A stretch of 64,000 bases of DNA from Fen-1258 sp964441505 (lineage in GTDB: Bacteria > Bacteroidota > Ignavibacteria > Ignavibacteriales > Melioribacteraceae): assembly GCA_964441505.1 (NCBI GenBank), contig CAYTUV010000008.1, positions 69,120-133,119 of the forward strand. Direction: 5' to 3'. Positions within the stretch are counted from its first letter, which is position 1. The number at the start of each line of letters is the position of its first letter. A program made the position numbers and the translations under genes. A model generated the notes under the pieces. That model made no database searches. It saw only the letters and a list, made by a program, of their open reading frames with translations, and was not told the origin of the DNA. This document shows, one piece after another, positions 42,856 to 51,548 of the stretch.

Positions 42856-45800
42856 ATGTCGGATAAGATGCAGCCAATTCCATTTGAAAGTCTAACCAAC
42901 TGGATCATTTCCGAATATGTCAGTCAAAAGACAATATTCGGAATTCCTTCATCAAAATTTCATCTTGCTAAAATCACCGGGGATGAGAAAATCTTTGGTG
43001 AGATACTTGAGACTCCATTTGGACCGGCTGCCGGGCCACATACACAGATGACTCAAAACATTATCTGCGCCTATCTGGTTGGCGGAAGGTTTTTTGAGCT
43101 CAAGACAGTACAAAAAATGGATGACTTGAAAATTGATAAACCGTGCATTGATGCTCAAGATGAGGGGTACAACGTTGAATGGTCGCAGGAACTTTCACTG
43201 GATGAGTCTTATTCGGAATATCTAAAAGCATGGATCCTGCTTCATGTCCTGAAAGAAATTCTAAAGCTTTCACAATCCGAGAGAGGATTTGTTTTCAACA
43301 TGAGTGTTGGTTACGATCTGGATGGAATTAAAACTGAAAGGATGAACAGATTTATTGAGGATTTGAAGGATGCATCAAAGAATGAATTATTTACTTTATA
43401 CAAATTTCAATTGGTGAATCATCTTCGGAATAAATCTACGAACCAATTATTAAGAGAGAATTTTTCTCTCAGTGAGGAAAAGATTGAAGAGATCATTCAG
43501 AAGATAGAAAAAATCTCACCTCAGATTTCCAATTCAGTTACACTTTCCACAATGCATGGCTGTCCGCCGCAGGAAATTGAGGCAATTGCCAAATATCTGA
43601 TTCAAGAAAAAAATCTGCACACTTATATTAAGTTGAATCCGACACTCTTAGGATACGATTTCGTTCACAACACACTTCATAGACTCGGATACAAATATAT
43701 TACTCTCGATAAAAGTTCTTTCGATCATGATCTTCAATATAGAGATGCTATTCCAATGATTAACCGCCTGCGTGCTTTTGCCTCTGCAAACAATAGAGTT
43801 TTTGGAATAAAGCTTTCGAATACACTCGGAGTGAAAAATACAATCAAAACTTTACCCGGCGATGATATGTACATGTCCGGAAGATCAATTTTTCCGTTAA
43901 CAGTAAATCTTGCGAACAAACTGGCAACCGAGTTTAACGGAGAGATAAATATTTCCTATTCAGGAGGCGCCTCCAATCATAACATTCAGGAAATTCTTCA
44001 AACAGGAATTTCACCTATTACTTTTGTTACAGATCTATTGAAACCCGGGGGATATCTGCGGTTATCACAAATAACCGAGACAGCTGAAAAAATTTATCTG
44101 AAGAATAAGCGCGGTAACAAAATAAATTTGCCGGTGCTAAAAACAGTAGCAGAAGAATCACTTTCGGAAATAAATTATTCAAAAGAGAAACGGGAAATAA
44201 ATTCTATCAAGATCCCTAAGAGTTTACCACTCTTTGACTGTTTTATTGCACCATGTCAGGAGGCTTGTCCGATACATCAGGATGTTGCTTCTTACGTCAG
44301 ATTAGTTGAACAGAAAAGATACGATGAGGCGTATGAACTGATCGTTTCTAAGAATCCACTGCCTCATATAACCGGTTATATTTGTGATCATCAGTGTATG
44401 TACCATTGCACCAGATGGGATTATGACGAGCCCGTATTGATCAGAGATCTTAAAAAAGAAGCAGCCGAAAATGGATACCGGTCTTATCTTAAAAAATTCA
44501 AAACAGATTTTCTTGATATCCAGAATAACATCAAGATTGCTATAATTGGTGGTGGTCCTTCGGGTTTGTCCGCCGCATACTTTTTGGCCAAAGCCGGATT
44601 TGATGTTACCATTTTCGAACGGGAGATGAACGCTGGCGGCATAGTGAAAAATGTTTTACCAAAATTCCGCTTGCCCCAGGAAGCAATCGAGAAAGACATC
44701 GAATTTATTGAGAAGCATGGAATCAGATTTATTTTCGGAATGGATCCGAATTTTTCAACGAAGGAGTTAAAGAAGGAAGGATTTAAATACATTTATATCG
44801 CAATTGGTGCCGATGCCTCAAATAAAATTCAATTGATAGACGAGGATGAAAATATTATCGGCGCGATAGATTTTTTAAAAGATTTTCACAACGAGCAAAT
44901 TTTTACACCTGGAAAATCCGTAGCAGTTATCGGCGGCGGTAATTCCGCAATAGATAGCGCCCGTGCGGCAAAACGTTACGATAGCGTTGAAAAAGTATAT
45001 CTTATTTACCGCAGAACTAAAAAGGAGATGCCCGCTGACAAAGAGGAATTTCATTCGGCATTGAAGGATGGTGTTGAGTTCAAAGAATTATTGCTTCCTA
45101 TCAAGTTGTTTAAAGGAGTTCTGACCTGCCAGAAAATGAAGCTTGACGAGATTGGTCCGGACGGGCGGAAAAATGTTGTACCAATTGATGGAGAGTTCAT
45201 AAATATTAAGATTGATACCGTGATCTCAGCCATCGGAGAACGTGTTGATACAAGTTCGCTTCTGGAAAATAATATTCCTTTAGACCAAAATAGAGTGATA
45301 GTTAAGAACTCGAACGAAACAATGATTGAGAATGTTTTTATTGGCGGAGATGCATTACGCGGACCATCAACTGTGGTTGAGTCGATAGCAGACGGGAAAA
45401 TTGCAGCCGAAGCCATTATCCGGAAAGAAAATCTTGAGAATTTAATACGGCCTGTTAAAAATTATTTGGCCGATGATCAGAAACATTTCGATGATATCAA
45501 AAACAGAAGAGGTGAAATTAATAACCAGGACCATGCAAACCTTCACTCTGAAGCTGGAAGATGTCTGGGATGTAATTTCATCTGCAATAAATGCGTGGAG
45601 GTTTGCCCTAATCGTGCCAACATCTCGGTCGAAATCAACTCACCACTGTTCAAAGATAAATATCAGATCATTCATCTGGATGCATTATGTAATGAGTGCG
45701 GTAACTGTGCAACATTCTGTCCTTATCAGAGCGCACCTTACAAAGACAAGATAACATTATTTATCACTGAAGAAGAATTCAGGAACAGTGGCAACGATGG

Positions 45801-45993
45801 ATTTTTCTTAAAAAAGAACGGGCAAGAGTCATCGGCTGAAGTCAGATTGAATCAGAAAAATGGAACGGTCGTATTTGACGAGAATGGAGAAATGATTAAA
45901 TCATCATTCGGTGATTTGAAAGAGAGTGAACGATTAGCTCAGTTGTTTAAGAATTTATATGTGAACTATACATATTTGTTAGTTAATAACTGA
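42856..45993 (+). CDS. ygfK: YgfK-like iron-sulfur flavoprotein (putative selenate reductase subunit)
   Basis: Large 1045-aa fusion. Residues 1-450 resemble a dihydroorotate/dihydropyrimidine dehydrogenase-type barrel (FGPAAGPHTQMTQNI, LSTMHGCPPQEIEAI). A helical Fe-S region follows (APCQEACPIHQDV, CDHQCMYHC, about 465-525), then a GltD-type FAD/NAD domain (IIGGGPSGLSAA about 561, VIGGGNSAIDSARA about 692) and a 2[4Fe-4S] ferredoxin domain (CLGCNFICNKCVEVCP, CNECGNCATFCP, 900-960). Close in size to E. coli YgfK. In E. coli this protein is tied to anaerobic purine use and selenate. ATG 42856 is preceded by a weak GGGA; a TTG at 42844 is possible. Confidence 0.88.
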   Translation: MSDKMQPIPFESLTNWIISEYVSQKTIFGIPSSKFHLAKITGDEKIFGEILETPFGPAAGPHTQMTQNIICAYLVGGRFFELKTVQKMDDLKIDKPCIDAQDEGYNVEWSQELSLDESYSEYLKAWILLHVLKEILKLSQSERGFVFNMSVGYDLDGIKTERMNRFIEDLKDASKNELFTLYKFQLVNHLRNKSTNQLLRENFSLSEEKIEEIIQKIEKISPQISNSVTLSTMHGCPPQEIEAIAKYLIQEKNLHTYIKLNPTLLGYDFVHNTLHRLGYKYITLDKSSFDHDLQYRDAIPMINRLRAFASANNRVFGIKLSNTLGVKNTIKTLPGDDMYMSGRSIFPLTVNLANKLATEFNGEINISYSGGASNHNIQEILQTGISPITFVTDLLKPGGYLRLSQITETAEKIYLKNKRGNKINLPVLKTVAEESLSEINYSKEKREINSIKIPKSLPLFDCFIAPCQEACPIHQDVASYVRLVEQKRYDEAYELIVSKNPLPHITGYICDHQCMYHCTRWDYDEPVLIRDLKKEAAENGYRSYLKKFKTDFLDIQNNIKIAIIGGGPSGLSAAYFLAKAGFDVTIFEREMNAGGIVKNVLPKFRLPQEAIEKDIEFIEKHGIRFIFGMDPNFSTKELKKEGFKYIYIAIGADASNKIQLIDEDENIIGAIDFLKDFHNEQIFTPGKSVAVIGGGNSAIDSARAAKRYDSVEKVYLIYRRTKKEMPADKEEFHSALKDGVEFKELLLPIKLFKGVLTCQKMKLDEIGPDGRKNVVPIDGEFINIKIDTVISAIGERVDTSSLLENNIPLDQNRVIVKNSNETMIENVFIGGDALRGPSTVVESIADGKIAAEAIIRKENLENLIRPVKNYLADDQKHFDDIKNRRGEINNQDHANLHSEAGRCLGCNFICNKCVEVCPNRANISVEINSPLFKDKYQIIHLDALCNECGNCATFCPYQSAPYKDKITLFITEEEFRNSGNDGFFLKKNGQESSAEVRLNQKNGTVVFDENGEMIKSSFGDLKESERLAQLFKNLYVNYTYLLVNN

Positions 45994-46043
45994 ATCATAT
46001 GGCTCCCCGGCTTAGGTCAGATCGACATGACAAGAATAGCAAC

Positions 46044-46088
46044 TGTCATTTCGAATATGAGCAGAGCAAATGTGAGAAATCTTAGAAC
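46044..46088. repeat. GTCATTTCGA...GTGAGAAATCTTAG repeat
   Basis: Same words as in the element at 53118-53201. It leads directly into the start of the GIY-YIG remnant. Confidence 0.65.
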
Positions 46089-46361
46089 ATGAAAGATCAT
46101 CACTACTACATTTACCTTCTTACGAATTGGAATAATAAAGTCATTTACGTTGGTATGACAAATGACTTAATCCGCAGAATGTTTGGACACAAGAACAAAC
46201 TTGCAGATGGATTTACAAAGAAATATAATGTAGATAATTTAGTTTATTACGAAGAAACTTCGGAAGTGCAAACAGCAATTGCCCGAGAAAAGGAAATTTA
46301 AAAATGGGGAAGAGATAAGAAGAATCTATTAGTTGAAAGGATTAAGTTCGGAAATAAGCGT
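46089..46361 (+). pseudogene. GIY-YIG nuclease-like gene broken by a stop codon
   Basis: The first 70 codons (KDHHYYIYLLTNWNNKVIYVG, FTKKYNVDNLVYYEE, IAREKEI) match small GIY-YIG/UPF0213-type nucleases, but TAA at 46299 interrupts. Reading through gives KWGRDKKNLLVERIKFGNKR, the usual end of such proteins. A single substitution at 46299 (AAA to TAA) would explain it. The open part is about 80% of the usual length, so activity is unlikely. The right edge is approximate. Confidence 0.75.
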
Positions 46362-46408
46362 GAAATCCTGTGTTATTTCAAAATATTAGGAATAATCCCG
46401 TTTTATCG

Positions 46409-46416
46409 TACATTTG
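46409..46416 (+). promoter_or_regulatory. Bacteroidota-type -7 element of the epimerase gene
   Basis: TACATTTG fits TAnnTTTG, with TTA (imperfect) 20 nt upstream. Transcription would start near 46423, so translation begins at ATG 46438, not the earlier in-frame codon at 46414. Confidence 0.4.
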
Positions 46417-46437
46417 CACAGAAAATTGTGTGAAAAT

Positions 46438-47475
46438 ATGAATATCCTTGTTACCGGAGGTTCCGGTTTTCTTGGTATTAATTTAATAAGATACTTAGTT
46501 AACAAAAATTATGAAGTAGCTTCACTGGATCTGGCCGATTTTGATTATCCCGACATGAAGGATAAAGTCAAAGTTATTAAAGGTGACATCCGCAATCATG
46601 TCATTGTTGAAACTGCAATGGAAGGAATTGATGTTGTAGTCCACACTGCAGCAGCACTTCCGCTCTATACCCCGGAAGAGGTCAATTCTACCGACGTCAA
46701 AGGAACACGTGTATTGCTTCACCAGGCATTCAAAAATAAAGTTGATCGTTTTGTCCATATCTCTTCAACCGCAGTATATGGAATACCAGATCATCATCCA
46801 ATTTGCGAAACAGATAGAGTTGATGGCGTGGGTCCATATGGTAAAGCAAAAATTAAAGCTGAAAATGTCTGCATGGAATTTCGTGATAAAGGAATGTGCG
46901 TACCAATTATCAGGCCCAAATCATTTATCGGTCCGGAACGGCTTGGTGTATTTGCACTGTTTTACGATTGGGCAAAGGACGGTAAAAATTTTCCAATGAT
47001 TGGAAGTGGAAATAATCGTTATCAACTATTGGATGTGGAGGATTTGTGTGAATCCATCCATAGTTGCCTGACTTTACCAGGGTTAATTGTGAACGATATT
47101 TTTAATATCGGGGCAAAAGAGTTTACGACAATGAAGGAAGATTATCAGGCTGTTCTCGATTATGCCGGGTTCGGCAAGAAGATTATTGGTCTTCCGGCAA
47201 AACCAATTATTACCACGCTTAAATTTTTAGAGCTGTTAAAACTTTCCCCGCTTTACAAATGGGTTTACGAAACCGCATCGAAAGATTCTTTCGTCTCAAT
47301 CGAAAAAGCTGAAAAGGTATTGAACTTTTCTCCCAAATATTCGAACAAGGATGCTCTGATAAGAAACTACAAATGGTATCTGGAAAATCAGGCTTCATTT
47401 GAGGGTCAATCTGGTATCAGTCATCGTGTGCCCTGGAAACAGGGAATTCTTTCGATAGCAAAATGGTTCTTCTAA
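46438..47475 (+). CDS. NAD-dependent epimerase/dehydratase family protein
   Basis: Extended SDR of 345 aa. NAD motif GGSGFLG (7-13), HISSTAVYG and the catalytic YGKAK (Tyr about 139, Lys about 143), with RPKSFIGPERLG in the substrate region. The tail GISHRVPWKQGILSIAKWFF suggests membrane contact at the C-terminus. Sugar nucleotide or sterol/3-beta-hydroxy substrates are possible; not determined. It is followed by the deoxyhypusine synthase-like gene 131 nt later, the gap holding a repeat. Confidence 0.85.
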   Translation: MNILVTGGSGFLGINLIRYLVNKNYEVASLDLADFDYPDMKDKVKVIKGDIRNHVIVETAMEGIDVVVHTAAALPLYTPEEVNSTDVKGTRVLLHQAFKNKVDRFVHISSTAVYGIPDHHPICETDRVDGVGPYGKAKIKAENVCMEFRDKGMCVPIIRPKSFIGPERLGVFALFYDWAKDGKNFPMIGSGNNRYQLLDVEDLCESIHSCLTLPGLIVNDIFNIGAKEFTTMKEDYQAVLDYAGFGKKIIGLPAKPIITTLKFLELLKLSPLYKWVYETASKDSFVSIEKAEKVLNFSPKYSNKDALIRNYKWYLENQASFEGQSGISHRVPWKQGILSIAKWFF

Positions 47476-47561
47476 AGTGTAGAACGTAGAGTGATGAGTA
47501 CAGAGTGAGGATTTCGAAATTTCATTCACTCTACACCCACCACTCTTTACTCTACACTTTT
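47476..47561. repeat. Inverted intergenic repeat of GTGTAGAACGTAGAGTG words
   Basis: GTGTAGAACGTAGAGTG ... CACTCTACACCC ... CTCTTTACTCTACAC. It abuts the epimerase stop. Related words (CTCTACGTTTCTACGTTC, CACTCTACA) occur at 31107-31141. Confidence 0.65.
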
Positions 47562-47606
47562 TTCTTATATTTGAAAACAGAAAACAAAATTAAAAGAGGA
47601 AATAAA

Positions 47607-48644
47607 ATGGCGAGTAAAAAAGATTTTTTGAAAGAAACTATTCAACATTTTGATATAAAAAAGCATAATGTAATTAGCTTGGTCGATTCGATGAAAAAGA
47701 TGGCTTTTAGCGCACGCGACCTGAACCGTGCTGCACAAATTTATGACAGGATGTTAAACGATAAAGATTGCGCAGTTATTCTTACGCTTGCAGGAAGTTT
47801 ATTCAGCGCAGGATTAAAAAAGGTTGTTTTTGATCTGGTTAATAATAACATGGTAGACGCAATTGTATCAACCGGCGCAATTATGGTTGATCAGGATTTC
47901 TTTGAGGCTCTTGGATTCAAACATTATATCGGAACACCGTTCGTAGATGATAATGTTATGCGCGATCTTCACATCGACAGAATTTACGATACATTTATTG
48001 ACGAAGACGAACTGCGCATCTGCGACGATACTACGGCAAAAATATTTGATTCACTCGAGCACAGACCTTATTCGTCACGCGAGTTGCTCTGGCACTTTGG
48101 CAAATACCTGGATGAGAACGGCGAACCGAAAGTTGATGACAGCGTGATTTATGCCGCATATAAAAAGAATGTCCCGATTTTTGTTCCTGCATTTTCCGAC
48201 TGCTCTGCCGGATTCGGAATTGTAATGCATCAGGCTAAAAATCCTGAGAGCCATGTATCGATAGATTCCGGGAAAGACTTTCTTGAACTGACACAAATAA
48301 AACTGAAGAATAAAGAAACCGGAATTTTCATGATTGGCGGCGGTGTACCTAAAAACTTTACTCAGGATATTGTTGTTGCAGCTGAACTTCTTGAAGAAGA
48401 TGCATCGATGCATAAATACGCAGTTCAAATTACAGTTGCAGATGTTCGCGATGGCGCATTGTCTTCATCAACTTTAAAAGAAGCAAGCTCATGGGGTAAG
48501 GTTGAAACCACATTTGAGCAGATGGTTTACTCGGAGGCAACTCTTGCAATGCCGTTAATTGCCGGTTACGCATATCATAAAGGCGCTTGGAAAAACAGAA
48601 TTCCAAAAGAACTTAGTTTGATATACGCAAAAGAAAAAGTGTAA
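47607..48644 (+). CDS. Deoxyhypusine synthase family protein
   Basis: Bacterial member of the deoxyhypusine/homospermidine synthase family, 345 aa from ATG 47607 (AGAGGAAATAAA upstream). It shows the NAD and spermidine site features VSTGAIMVDQDF and SGKDFLELTQI, and the GGGVPKNFTQD motif with the catalytic Lys (about residue 249). Bacteria have no eIF5A, so the product is more likely a homospermidine-type polyamine or another butylamine transfer. Terminator follows at 48671. The neighbouring epimerase may share an operon. Confidence 0.85.
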   Translation: MASKKDFLKETIQHFDIKKHNVISLVDSMKKMAFSARDLNRAAQIYDRMLNDKDCAVILTLAGSLFSAGLKKVVFDLVNNNMVDAIVSTGAIMVDQDFFEALGFKHYIGTPFVDDNVMRDLHIDRIYDTFIDEDELRICDDTTAKIFDSLEHRPYSSRELLWHFGKYLDENGEPKVDDSVIYAAYKKNVPIFVPAFSDCSAGFGIVMHQAKNPESHVSIDSGKDFLELTQIKLKNKETGIFMIGGGVPKNFTQDIVVAAELLEEDASMHKYAVQITVADVRDGALSSSTLKEASSWGKVETTFEQMVYSEATLAMPLIAGYAYHKGAWKNRIPKELSLIYAKEKV

Positions 48645-48670
48645 AGATGATCTCTTCTGTTGAGTAATAA

Positions 48671-48701
48671 AAAAACCCGATTCATGGAATCGGGTTTTTT
48701 G
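48671..48701. terminator. Bidirectional intrinsic terminator
   Basis: AAACCCGATTC, loop ATG, GAATCGGGTTT, with poly-A before and poly-T after. It serves both the plus-strand gene ending at 48644 and the minus-strand gene ending at 48748. Confidence 0.92.
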
Positions 48702-48720
48702 TTTTAGCAACTACTTTCAT

Positions 48721-48748
48721 CTCACGTCTTGCTTTTCACGTTTCACGT
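48721..48748. repeat. CTCACGTCTTGCTTTTCACGTTTCACG repeat fragment
   Basis: Shares its words with 33162-33244, and runs up to the stop codon of the peptidase gene. Confidence 0.5.
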
Positions 48749-51054
48749 CACTTCATCAACACCATCTTTTTAGTCTCTATAAAATTTCCCGCTCTAATTG
48801 TGTAGAAATAAATACCGCTGGAGAATTGAGAATTAAGAATTGAGAATTGAGAATTATGTGAACCTGCCTGTTGATACTCATCCACTAACTTGGTTACTTC
48901 TCTTCCTAACATATCGTAGACGGTTAATGTTACATGACTTGCCGACGGAAGCTGATAGTTGATAACAGTTGACGGATTAAAAGGATTTGGATAATTCTGG
49001 TTGAGTGAAAAAGTTGTCGGCATCAGTTCTATTACTTTTTCAACACCCGTTGTAAAATCGCTAACATATGCACGAATAAGATAAAGCCCTACTCCAGTTG
49101 AAGAGGATGACAGATAATACCAACCTGGTGTGCTGCTAGATGGATTATTTAGATAAGTCAGGCTGTAAAAATATTCACTTGGTGTATGTTCAACAACAAC
49201 AATACTATTACTATTTGTACCAGTATAAACGAAAGAAACCGCAAAGGGATTACTTGCGTCAATATTTTGACTTCTTAAATCAACCTTAGCCATATTTGGC
49301 CATGGAACAGGGAATAAAGAAGTTACGGGATCTTTAACTGGAGACGATGTTCCAGTGAGCAAAAAAGGAGAAGTTATTGGCTTCCATATCCTTGATCCTT
49401 GATTCTTTGTATTATAGATATAACCGGTAATTTGTTTATCATTTCTCAAACCAACTTTAATAGAATCTAGTCTAGTGCCTGTGATACCATTAAAGAATAC
49501 TGCGATTGTATCATTCGCTGATAAATCCCATGCACCTAATGCAGGCTTTGCATCTCCATCATCATACTTTATTTCTATCGGCTTATTTTGATAAGTACCG
49601 GAAGAAGTATATGAATAAGCATACGTTCCTTGAGAAAAATCATTCCTATTATTATGATACACCATGAACGTAACATTATTGTATGTGGTGCCGAAATCTG
49701 ATACCGAATAGTTTATCCCAGGGGGAACATCATCCACCGCTTTATTGCTCGCTCCCGTCTTTATAGCTTTAATTTTTATACTGGAATTGCCGAGTGTATT
49801 AAAATTGATATTAAGATTTTTACCCGAAGTATAGCTGATGTATTGAGCGCCTAATTTATACACGGCGTCGCTGGCATTTGTAACATTCGGATTAACAATG
49901 GTTTTTGGCGTAACCTTAATGATATTAGAATAGTTATAACCCCATTTTGTGAAACCGGGAGATATGGATCTATCATTCAGGAAATTAGCTACCCACCAGT
50001 TACTGAGCGTTGTCACTAAATCGGAAGATGGGGAAAGACTTTGAAGATAATAATTCAATCCAGACTCACCTTTAATTTGATTTGTCAAATAATTTTTAAA
50101 AATTGAAGCGCCATACTGTTCGTAAAGATATAAACCAAATTTCGCGGCACGAGAGTAATCATTTAGTACAAGTGTGTTATCGTAACTTCTCCAATTTAGC
50201 AGATACTGATTTGTCTCGCCATTATAATAAGATTGAGTGTAGAGAGGATAGCCGCAGATTACCTCAGCCGCCAATGACCATGATTCATCAAAAAAGTTTT
50301 CATCAGAGGGGATGTAACGAAAATGAATCATATGCTGAAATTCATGAGCAAGCGTACTAAGACCGGTGTTAAGTCCTGTGGTCTTTGTCCAATCCAGTGG
50401 ATTTGCATCCATAAAAAATAATTCCGCTTCGTTACTGTTGGAGTAAGTTGATTTGGGATATTGATTTATACCATGAAAATAACCTACAGTAAAGCCTCCG
50501 GTTCCTGTGACGCTGTAATTATCTTTGATATCAAATATTAGAATGATGATCCTGGGGTCTTTGTCGAAATCAGGGGGATCGCCAAATGTATCCACGTCCG
50601 TCCTAAAAATTCCTTTATTAGGATTTGCCGGGGTTTTCAAATCGAAAGCTTCTTTAACTTGTTGAACAACAGCCTCAGTAACACGTGTATTCCAGACGGA
50701 GTCAGCAACAAATATGTAGCAATTATCACCCACTTCACGACAAGTTGATGGCATTGGATAAGATGGTGTAGCGGTACCCTTTCTCAAATCGCTCACCATC
50801 CAACTCTTAGTACTAATTCCCTTAACAAAATTCCATGCTGTAGCTTTGTTTAACCTTACCGGTTTTCCCGCCTTTTCGTAATTTATACCATTAGCTTTAT
50901 CAAAAGCCTCAAGCAGAGGTCTTGCATCAACGGGATAACTTTCTCCGGCGGAGAGTGCCGATTCATCAACCTTCTGAATATTCATTTTAGTCTGTGCAAA
51001 TGAAATTGTAAAAACAAAAAACAGAATTGATAAATATGTTTTAAATGATTTCAT
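48748..51054 (-). CDS. T9SS-exported zinc metallopeptidase, M30-like
   Basis: Secreted protein of 768 aa from ATG 51054. Signal peptide (1-21, ends FTISFAQ). Zinc protease motif HEFQHMIHF (about 235-243) followed by a downstream Glu, as in hyicolysin-type M30 peptidases. A beta-rich middle (about 400-660) and a C-terminal T9SS sorting domain (about 690-768: NQNYPNPFNPSTVINYQLP, VYDMLGREVTKLV, FIETKKMVLMK) direct it across the outer membrane. The sorting domain contains an AATT-rich repeat insertion. A GTG at 51063 is an alternative start. Found last on the minus strand after the lipoprotein gene. Confidence 0.85.
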   Translation of the reverse strand: MKSFKTYLSILFFVFTISFAQTKMNIQKVDESALSAGESYPVDARPLLEAFDKANGINYEKAGKPVRLNKATAWNFVKGISTKSWMVSDLRKGTATPSYPMPSTCREVGDNCYIFVADSVWNTRVTEAVVQQVKEAFDLKTPANPNKGIFRTDVDTFGDPPDFDKDPRIIILIFDIKDNYSVTGTGGFTVGYFHGINQYPKSTYSNSNEAELFFMDANPLDWTKTTGLNTGLSTLAHEFQHMIHFRYIPSDENFFDESWSLAAEVICGYPLYTQSYYNGETNQYLLNWRSYDNTLVLNDYSRAAKFGLYLYEQYGASIFKNYLTNQIKGESGLNYYLQSLSPSSDLVTTLSNWWVANFLNDRSISPGFTKWGYNYSNIIKVTPKTIVNPNVTNASDAVYKLGAQYISYTSGKNLNINFNTLGNSSIKIKAIKTGASNKAVDDVPPGINYSVSDFGTTYNNVTFMVYHNNRNDFSQGTYAYSYTSSGTYQNKPIEIKYDDGDAKPALGAWDLSANDTIAVFFNGITGTRLDSIKVGLRNDKQITGYIYNTKNQGSRIWKPITSPFLLTGTSSPVKDPVTSLFPVPWPNMAKVDLRSQNIDASNPFAVSFVYTGTNSNSIVVVEHTPSEYFYSLTYLNNPSSSTPGWYYLSSSSTGVGLYLIRAYVSDFTTGVEKVIELMPTTFSLNQNYPNPFNPSTVINYQLPSASHVTLTVYDMLGREVTKLVDEYQQAGSHNSQFSILNSQFSSGIYFYTIRAGNFIETKKMVLMK
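48821..48856. repeat. AGAATTG(A/G) tandem repeat inside the sorting domain
   Basis: GAGAATTGAGAATTAAGAATTGAGAATT, read on the minus strand, encodes HNSQFSILNSQFSS within the peptidase C-terminal domain. Confidence 0.6.
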
Positions 51055-51071
51055 GTTTCCCACGCTTTAGT

Positions 51072-51401
51072 TTATTTATCTTCTTTAGTTAACGGAACTA
51101 CTTTTTCAACAACAATTGTTGACTCACCTTCAAGCTCTCGCAATTCATTATAGGTAACGTAAAAATAAGTACCCTGCTGTTTCCATAACTGATCACTTAA
51201 TTCTTTACTGCACTGGAGAAGATAGATTTTATTATCGTCCGTATTAATTGCAAGTTTAGTGAAAGGTTCATTACCAACAACAGTAATGTAACCTCTAATT
51301 GTATTTTCTTTCCCGCAGTTACAACTGCAAGCTGTAGATAAAGCAAAGGCAGCAACTATTAAAAATAGCGGAAGAATAATTCGTATGTATCTTTTCATCA
51401 T
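51072..51401 (-). CDS. Small lipoprotein, unknown function
   Basis: A 109-aa protein from ATG 51401 (AAGGAA 6 nt upstream). N-terminus RYIRIILPLFLIVAAFALSTACSCNCG gives a signal peptide and lipobox (LSTAC). Three cysteines follow closely (ACSCNCG), unusual for an ordinary lipoprotein. The rest (GYITVVGNEPFTKLAINTDDN, STIVVEKVVPL) forms a small beta-rich domain, like OB-type export proteins. Not identified further. It lies between the Rrf2 gene and the peptidase gene. Confidence 0.72.
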   Translation of the reverse strand: MMKRYIRIILPLFLIVAAFALSTACSCNCGKENTIRGYITVVGNEPFTKLAINTDDNKIYLLQCSKELSDQLWKQQGTYFYVTYNELRELEGESTIVVEKVVPLTKEDK

Positions 51402-51548
51402 TAATGTTTCCTTCTTAATACCAAAAGTAAAATAAATAAATGAACGGTTGATTTCAAAACAGATAGTCATAGTGATCGGTTATCTGTGATCGGTGACAGG
51501 TGACCCGTAAATTCTTTTTCTTACCTCCCAAACATACACTGATCACAA

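Larger units (their letters stand above)
45994..46437. other. Intergenic stretch containing a repeat and a broken GIY-YIG gene
   Basis: No intact gene is seen. It contains a GTCATTTCGA repeat (46044-46088), the GIY-YIG remnant (46089-46361) and the promoter of the epimerase (46409-46416). Confidence 0.7.

Noticed and set aside
47505..47606. N-terminal extension of the deoxyhypusine synthase-like gene
   Set aside because: It covers repeat DNA, and ATG 47607 has a good ribosome site and fits the family start.
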